DNA from: Actinomadura kijaniata NBRC 14229 | Lineage (GTDB): Bacteria; Actinomycetota; Actinomycetes; Streptosporangiales; Streptosporangiaceae | Assembly (NCBI RefSeq): GCF_001552175.1 | Contig: NZ_BCQR01000085.1 | Coordinates: 1-49,355 of the forward strand | Reading direction: 5' to 3' | DNA length: 49,355 nt | Part shown: positions 45,961-49,355 of the stretch, one piece after another | Numbering within the stretch: the first letter of the stretch is position 1 | Layout: the number at the start of each line of letters is the position of its first letter | Translations under genes and position numbers: made by a program | Notes under the pieces: generated by a model | What the model saw: only the letters and a program-made list of their open reading frames with translations | The model's database searches: none | Told to the model about the DNA's origin: nothing

Positions 45961-46865
45961 GCGCCGGGCGCGACGCCGAACTCGCGCTTGAACGCCTTGG
46001 CGAAGGCGAACTCAGAGGTGTAGCCGACGCGCTGCGCCACGGCCCGGACGGACGCGCCGGGCTCGCGCAGCAGGCGGCTCGCGCCGGTCATGCGCCACCA
46101 GGTCAGGTACGCCATCGGCGGCTGCCCCACCAGCGCCGTGAAGCGCTGCGCGAACACCGACCGCGACAGGCCGCCGAGGGCCGCGAGCTCGGCCACGGTC
46201 CAGGGGCGCTCCGGACCGGCGTGGATCGCCCGCAGCGCCCGGCCGACCGCGGGGTCGGTGAGCGCGCGGGCCCACCCGGACGCCTCCGGCGAGGCGGCGG
46301 CGCGCTCCTCCACCCAGGCGCGCAGGATGTACAGCAGCATCGCGTCGACCAGCGAGGGCACGATGCCGTCGCTGCCGGGGCGGCTCCGGTCGAGCTCGGT
46401 GGCGAGCAGGTCGACGAGGCGGCCGAGCTCGGGGTGCCTGCCCGGACGGGCGGGCAGGTGCACGAGCTCGGGCAGCTCCCCCAGCAGCGGATGCGGCCGG
46501 GTGCGGTCGAGCTGGTAGGCGCCGCAGACCATGGTCGTTTCGGGCCCGGGGCCGTCCACCCGGACCTGGCCCACCGGGGAGGAGGGGGCCGACCGCTCGG
46601 GGACGAAGTCGGTCAGCGGCGTGCCCGGCGCGTCGGCCAGGGCGTGCGCGCTGCCCTGGCGGAGGAACACCACGTCGCCGGGGCCCAGCTCCAGCGGCGC
46701 GGCGTCGCCGCCGGCCAGCAGCAGGCACGAGCCCTGGAGCACGACGTGGAAGGTCGTGCCGGTGGTCTCCGGGAAGCGCAGGCCCCAGGGGGCGCGCACC
46801 TCGGTGCGCGCCGACCGGGTGCGACCGGTCCGCATCGCGGCGAGCGCGTCGGAGAGCACATCCAT
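45930..46865 (-). CDS. AraC-family regulator with cupin sensor domain
   Basis: 311 residues from ATG 46865. The N-terminal cupin (AraC_binding_2/cupin_6 type; about 1-180) contains TEVRAPWGLRFPETTGTTFHVVLQGSCLLLAGG and ELGPGDVVFLRQGSAHALAD. The C-terminal domain has both AraC helix-turn-helix motifs (WTVAELAALGGLSRSVFAQRFTALVGQPPMAYLTWWRMTGA and SVRAVAQRVGYTSEFAFAKAFKREFGVAPGAYRR). It is divergent from the NmrA-like reductase gene, a pairing common for AraC regulators of SDR-type enzymes; GATCATC and GATGATC, about 50 bp apart in the gap, could be a binding site. Confidence 0.92.
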   Translation of the reverse strand: MDVLSDALAAMRTGRTRSARTEVRAPWGLRFPETTGTTFHVVLQGSCLLLAGGDAAPLELGPGDVVFLRQGSAHALADAPGTPLTDFVPERSAPSSPVGQVRVDGPGPETTMVCGAYQLDRTRPHPLLGELPELVHLPARPGRHPELGRLVDLLATELDRSRPGSDGIVPSLVDAMLLYILRAWVEERAAASPEASGWARALTDPAVGRALRAIHAGPERPWTVAELAALGGLSRSVFAQRFTALVGQPPMAYLTWWRMTGASRLLREPGASVRAVAQRVGYTSEFAFAKAFKREFGVAPGAYRRPVSPAA

Positions 46866-46966
46866 GATCAGGACTATAGGACATGTTTTCCGGATCATCA
46901 GGCATTCAGCGTCCGGCGTCCGGTCCGTAACGTCGTCCCCGGATGATCGACCAAAGGGAGACGACG

Positions 46967-47827
46967 ATGACCGTTCTGGTGCTCGGAGCGACCGGCAAGA
47001 CCGGCAGGGCCGTGGTGGACGCGCTGGCGGCGCGCGGAGCGAAGGTGCGGGCGGCCAGCCGCACCCCGGCCCCGTCCGGGATCGACGGGGTCGAGGCGGT
47101 CCGTTTCGACTGGGCGGACCCCGGCACGTGGCGGGAGGCGCTGCGGGACGTCGACGCGCTGTACGTCGTCGGCCCGTACACCGAGCCCGGCCGCCCCGGA
47201 CTCGTCCGCGACCTGCTGGCCGCCGCGCCCGGCGTCGGGCGGGTGGTGCTGCTGTCGGTGCTCGGCGTCGAGCTGCTGCCCGACGCGATCCCGATGGCCG
47301 TCTGGGAGGCGGACGTGCGGGACTCCGGCAAGGAGTGGACCATCCTGCGGCCGAACTGGTTCCAGCAGAACTTCGGGGAGGGCTTCGCCGCCTCCCTGCG
47401 CGACGAGGGGCGGCTCGCGCTCCCGGCCGCCGACGCCGTGGTGGGCTTCGTGGACACCCGTGACATCGCCGAGGTGGCCGCCGCCGCGCTCACCGAGGAC
47501 GGCCACGCGGGCCAGGTCCTCGTCGTCACCGGCCCGGAGGCGCTCTCCCACGCGCAGGCCGTCCGGACGCTGGGCGAGGCCGCGGGCCGGGAGCTGCGGT
47601 ACACGGCCCTCACCGCCGAGCAGCACGTCGAGGCGCTGCGGGCGGCGGGCCTCGACGAGGGATCGGTCGCCTGGCAGCGGGGGCTGTTCCAGCTCATCCG
47701 CGACGGCCGCAACGCCGTGGTCACCGACACGGTCGAACGCGTCACCGGCCACCCGGCCCGCCCGCTGCGCGCGTACGCCAACGAATATGCCGAAACCTGG
47801 CGCGTCCCCGCCCCGGCAGAGCAATGA
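46967..47827 (+). CDS. NmrA-like NAD(P)-binding reductase
   Basis: 286 residues from ATG 46967, with AAAGGGAG upstream. The Rossmann motif is VLVLGATGKTGRAVVDAL (GATGKTG at about 7-13), typical of atypical SDRs of the NmrA/QOR2 type; RAASRTPAP gives basic residues for NADP(H). There is no YxxxK catalytic pair, as expected for NmrA-type proteins; WTILRPNWFQQNF is the usual later motif. Possible roles are quinone reductase or redox sensor. The stop overlaps a possible start of the VOC gene (ATGA at 47824). Divergent from and probably controlled by the AraC protein. Confidence 0.9.
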   Translation: MTVLVLGATGKTGRAVVDALAARGAKVRAASRTPAPSGIDGVEAVRFDWADPGTWREALRDVDALYVVGPYTEPGRPGLVRDLLAAAPGVGRVVLLSVLGVELLPDAIPMAVWEADVRDSGKEWTILRPNWFQQNFGEGFAASLRDEGRLALPAADAVVGFVDTRDIAEVAAAALTEDGHAGQVLVVTGPEALSHAQAVRTLGEAAGRELRYTALTAEQHVEALRAAGLDEGSVAWQRGLFQLIRDGRNAVVTDTVERVTGHPARPLRAYANEYAETWRVPAPAEQ

Positions 47828-47862
47828 TCATGGTCCGGATCCCCACCGTCGAGGAGCGCGCC

Positions 47863-48264
47863 ATGCCCGGCATCTACCCCATCATCGGATACCGCGACGC
47901 CCCGGCCATGATCGACTGGCTCTGCCGCGTCTTCGGATTCGAGCGGCACGCGGTGATCGACGGCGACGGCGGCCTGATCACGCACGCTGAGCTCACCCTG
48001 GGCGCGGACGCGGTCGTGATGCTCGGCTCAATCCAGAACGACACCTTCGGCCTGCGCGTCCCCCGCGAGATCCAGGCGCTGACCGGCGGGGTGTACGTGG
48101 CGGTCGAGGACCCCACGGCGCACTACGAGCGCGCCAGGGCCGAGGGCGCCGAGATCGTCCAGGAGCTGACCGGCAACGGCTTCGGCCTGCGCTACACCGC
48201 CCTCGACCCCGAGGGCCAGCTCTGGGGCTTCGGCGACTACCGCCCCGCACCCCCGTCGGCGTGA
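47863..48264 (+). CDS. VOC-superfamily (glyoxalase/bleomycin-resistance-like) protein
   Basis: 133 residues from ATG 47863, which has GAGGAG six bases upstream; a coupled start at 47824 would add 13 residues. The beta-alpha-beta-beta-beta modules of the vicinal-oxygen-chelate fold are visible: IYPIIGYRDAPAMIDWLCRVFGFERHAVIDGDG, HAELTLGADAVVMLG, GVYVAVEDPTAHYERARAEGAEIVQEL and YTALDPEGQLWGFGDY. The YRDAPAMIDWL start is typical of PhnB/glyoxalase-like members. Metal ligands cannot be fixed. It follows the NmrA-like gene in the same unit, so both may respond to the same AraC-sensed compound. Confidence 0.9.
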   Translation: MPGIYPIIGYRDAPAMIDWLCRVFGFERHAVIDGDGGLITHAELTLGADAVVMLGSIQNDTFGLRVPREIQALTGGVYVAVEDPTAHYERARAEGAEIVQELTGNGFGLRYTALDPEGQLWGFGDYRPAPPSA

Positions 48265-48292
48265 CCCGCCGGAGCCCGGTAGGTTCGCCACC

Positions 48293-49355
48293 GTGTTGTG
48301 GGGGCGGGACGGGGAACGGCGCGCGGTCGCCGCGCTGATCGAGGCGGCGCGGTCGGGCGGCAGCGGGGTGCTGGTCGTGCGGGGCGAGCCGGGCATCGGC
48401 AAGACCGCCCTGCTCGACCAGGCCGCGCGCGACGCCGAGGGACTGCGGGTGCTGCGCGCCGAGGGCGTGGAGGCCGAGGCGGGGCTGCCGTTCGCGGCGT
48501 TGCAGATGCTGCTGCGGCCGGTGCTGTCCCGGATGGACCGGCTGCCCGCCCCGCAGGCGGCGGCGCTGCGCGGGGCCCTCGGACTGGCCGACGCCGAGGG
48601 CGCGGACCGGTTCCTGGTCGGCCTGGCGGTGCTGAGCCTGCTGTCGGAACTGGCCGCCGAACGCCCGCTGCTGTGCCTGGTGGACGACGCGCACTGGCTC
48701 GACCCGGCGTCGGCCGAGACGCTGCTGTTCGCGGCGCGCCGGATCGGGGCCGAGGGCGTGGCCGTGCTGTTCGCCGCCCGCGACGGGTTCGCCGCGCCGG
48801 GCCTGCCCGAACTGGCGCTGGGCGGGCTCGACCGGCGGGCGGCCGCCGGGCTGCTCGACGCCCGCGCGCCGGAACTGAGCGGCCCCGTCCGCGACCGGAT
48901 CGTCGCCGAGGCCGGCGGCAACCCCCTCGCCCTCACCGAACTCCCCCGCGGCCTGACCGCCGAGCAGCGCGCCGGCCGCGCCGCTCCCCCTGACGAGCTG
49001 CCGGTCACCCGGCGGCTGCTGGAGGCGTTCGGCGCGCGCATCGACCGGCTCTCCGAACGCGCCCGGCTGGCGCTGACGATCGCCGCCGCCGAGGGCGGCG
49101 GCGAACTGGGCACCGTGGTGCAGGCCGGACGGGCGGTCGGGGTGACGGCCACCGACCTGGAGGAGGCCGAACGCGCCGGGCTCATCCGCACCACCGGCGT
49201 GTCGGTCGCGTTCCGGCACCCGCTGATCCGCGCGGCCGCCTACCAGGGCGCCCCGCTGACGGCGCGCCTGCGGGCCCACCGCGCCCTGGCCGACGCCCTG
49301 CACGGGGACCGCCGCGTGCTGCACCGCGCGGCCGCCGCCGTCGCCCCGGACGAGG
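48293..49355 (+). CDS. LuxR/AAA-type ATPase regulator, cut by the right edge
   Basis: 354 codons from GTG 48293 remain open to the window end. The first residues VLWGRDGERRAVAAL form the AAA_16 entry motif; the P-loop is GEPGIGKTA (about 32-40), Walker B is LLCLVDDAHWLDPASAETL, and VAEAGGNPLALTELPRGL is the sensor-2 region of large MalT/LAL-type regulators. These proteins are 850-1000 residues with a C-terminal LuxR helix-turn-helix, which would lie beyond 49355. It is a different branch from the NB-ARC regulators at 10-12 and 22-25 kb. GGAG lies about 20 bases upstream. Confidence 0.85.
   Translation, partial: MLWGRDGERRAVAALIEAARSGGSGVLVVRGEPGIGKTALLDQAARDAEGLRVLRAEGVEAEAGLPFAALQMLLRPVLSRMDRLPAPQAAALRGALGLADAEGADRFLVGLAVLSLLSELAAERPLLCLVDDAHWLDPASAETLLFAARRIGAEGVAVLFAARDGFAAPGLPELALGGLDRRAAAGLLDARAPELSGPVRDRIVAEAGGNPLALTELPRGLTAEQRAGRAAPPDELPVTRRLLEAFGARIDRLSERARLALTIAAAEGGGELGTVVQAGRAVGVTATDLEEAERAGLIRTTGVSVAFRHPLIRAAAYQGAPLTARLRAHRALADALHGDRRVLHRAAAAVAPDE

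Noticed and set aside
1..49355. CRISPR arrays, tRNA/rRNA genes, insertion sequences, phage attachment sites
   Set aside because: I looked for regularly spaced repeats, cloverleaf-like segments, transposase motifs and terminal inverted repeats and found none that I could support.

Overview
The window is about 49 kb of very GC-rich DNA with a strong G/C preference at third codon positions and frequent GTG/TTG starts. It has the usual regulators of a soil actinomycete: SARP/AfsR-type and LuxR-type ATPase regulators, many TetR genes, an ECF42-type sigma factor, a WYL regulator and a eukaryotic-like Ser/Thr kinase. I infer a chromosomal segment of a filamentous actinobacterium, perhaps Thermomonosporaceae/Streptosporangiales (Actinomadura-like); the genus is a guess. 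I see no rRNA, tRNA, CRISPR array, insertion sequence or replication origin. The first and last genes are cut by the window edges.

Left part (1-13 kb): a truncated minus-strand membrane protein, a secreted M1 metallopeptidase, and an unusual two-helix membrane protein with a Pro/Asp repeat loop. Next comes a divergent membrane-protein cluster: a cupredoxin-like lipoprotein plus polytopic protein on the minus strand, and a large polytopic protein plus a 69-residue membrane protein on the plus strand. Then follow an SDR oxidoreductase, a TetR regulator divergent from a DrrAB-like ABC exporter with a near-perfect 38-bp palindrome between them, and a LuxR/AfsR-like ATPase regulator.

Middle (12.6-29 kb): a minus-strand group of cytosolic Ser/Thr kinase with TPR-like tail, pterin dehydratase and a DRB0094-type RNA ligase; a TetR/DUF1772 divergent pair; small hypothetical and stress-type proteins; an APH-like kinase; an ECF42-type sigma factor with two YCII proteins and a divergent DHFR-like reductase; a SARP-NB-ARC regulator divergent from an MFS exporter; a decayed FAD-monooxygenase remnant; DUF488, RidA and a WYL regulator.

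Right part (29-49 kb): a minus-strand envelope block, transcribed in the order two-component regulator, sensor kinase, GT2-GtrA fusion, and two GT39 membrane glycosyltransferases, with a shared TCTCAT-type box in front of both transcription units; a long Ala/Val/Asp helical protein of unknown function; rsgA with a possible leader peptide; a GNAT; two successive divergent modules of TetR and ABC exporter, each with its own palindromic operator; a YdeI-like protein; AraC divergent from an NmrA-like reductase and a VOC protein; and a truncated LuxR/AAA regulator.

The recurring theme is a regulator divergent from an exporter or enzyme with a palindrome between them. Several pairs look like local duplications (two ABC modules, two GT39, two YCII).
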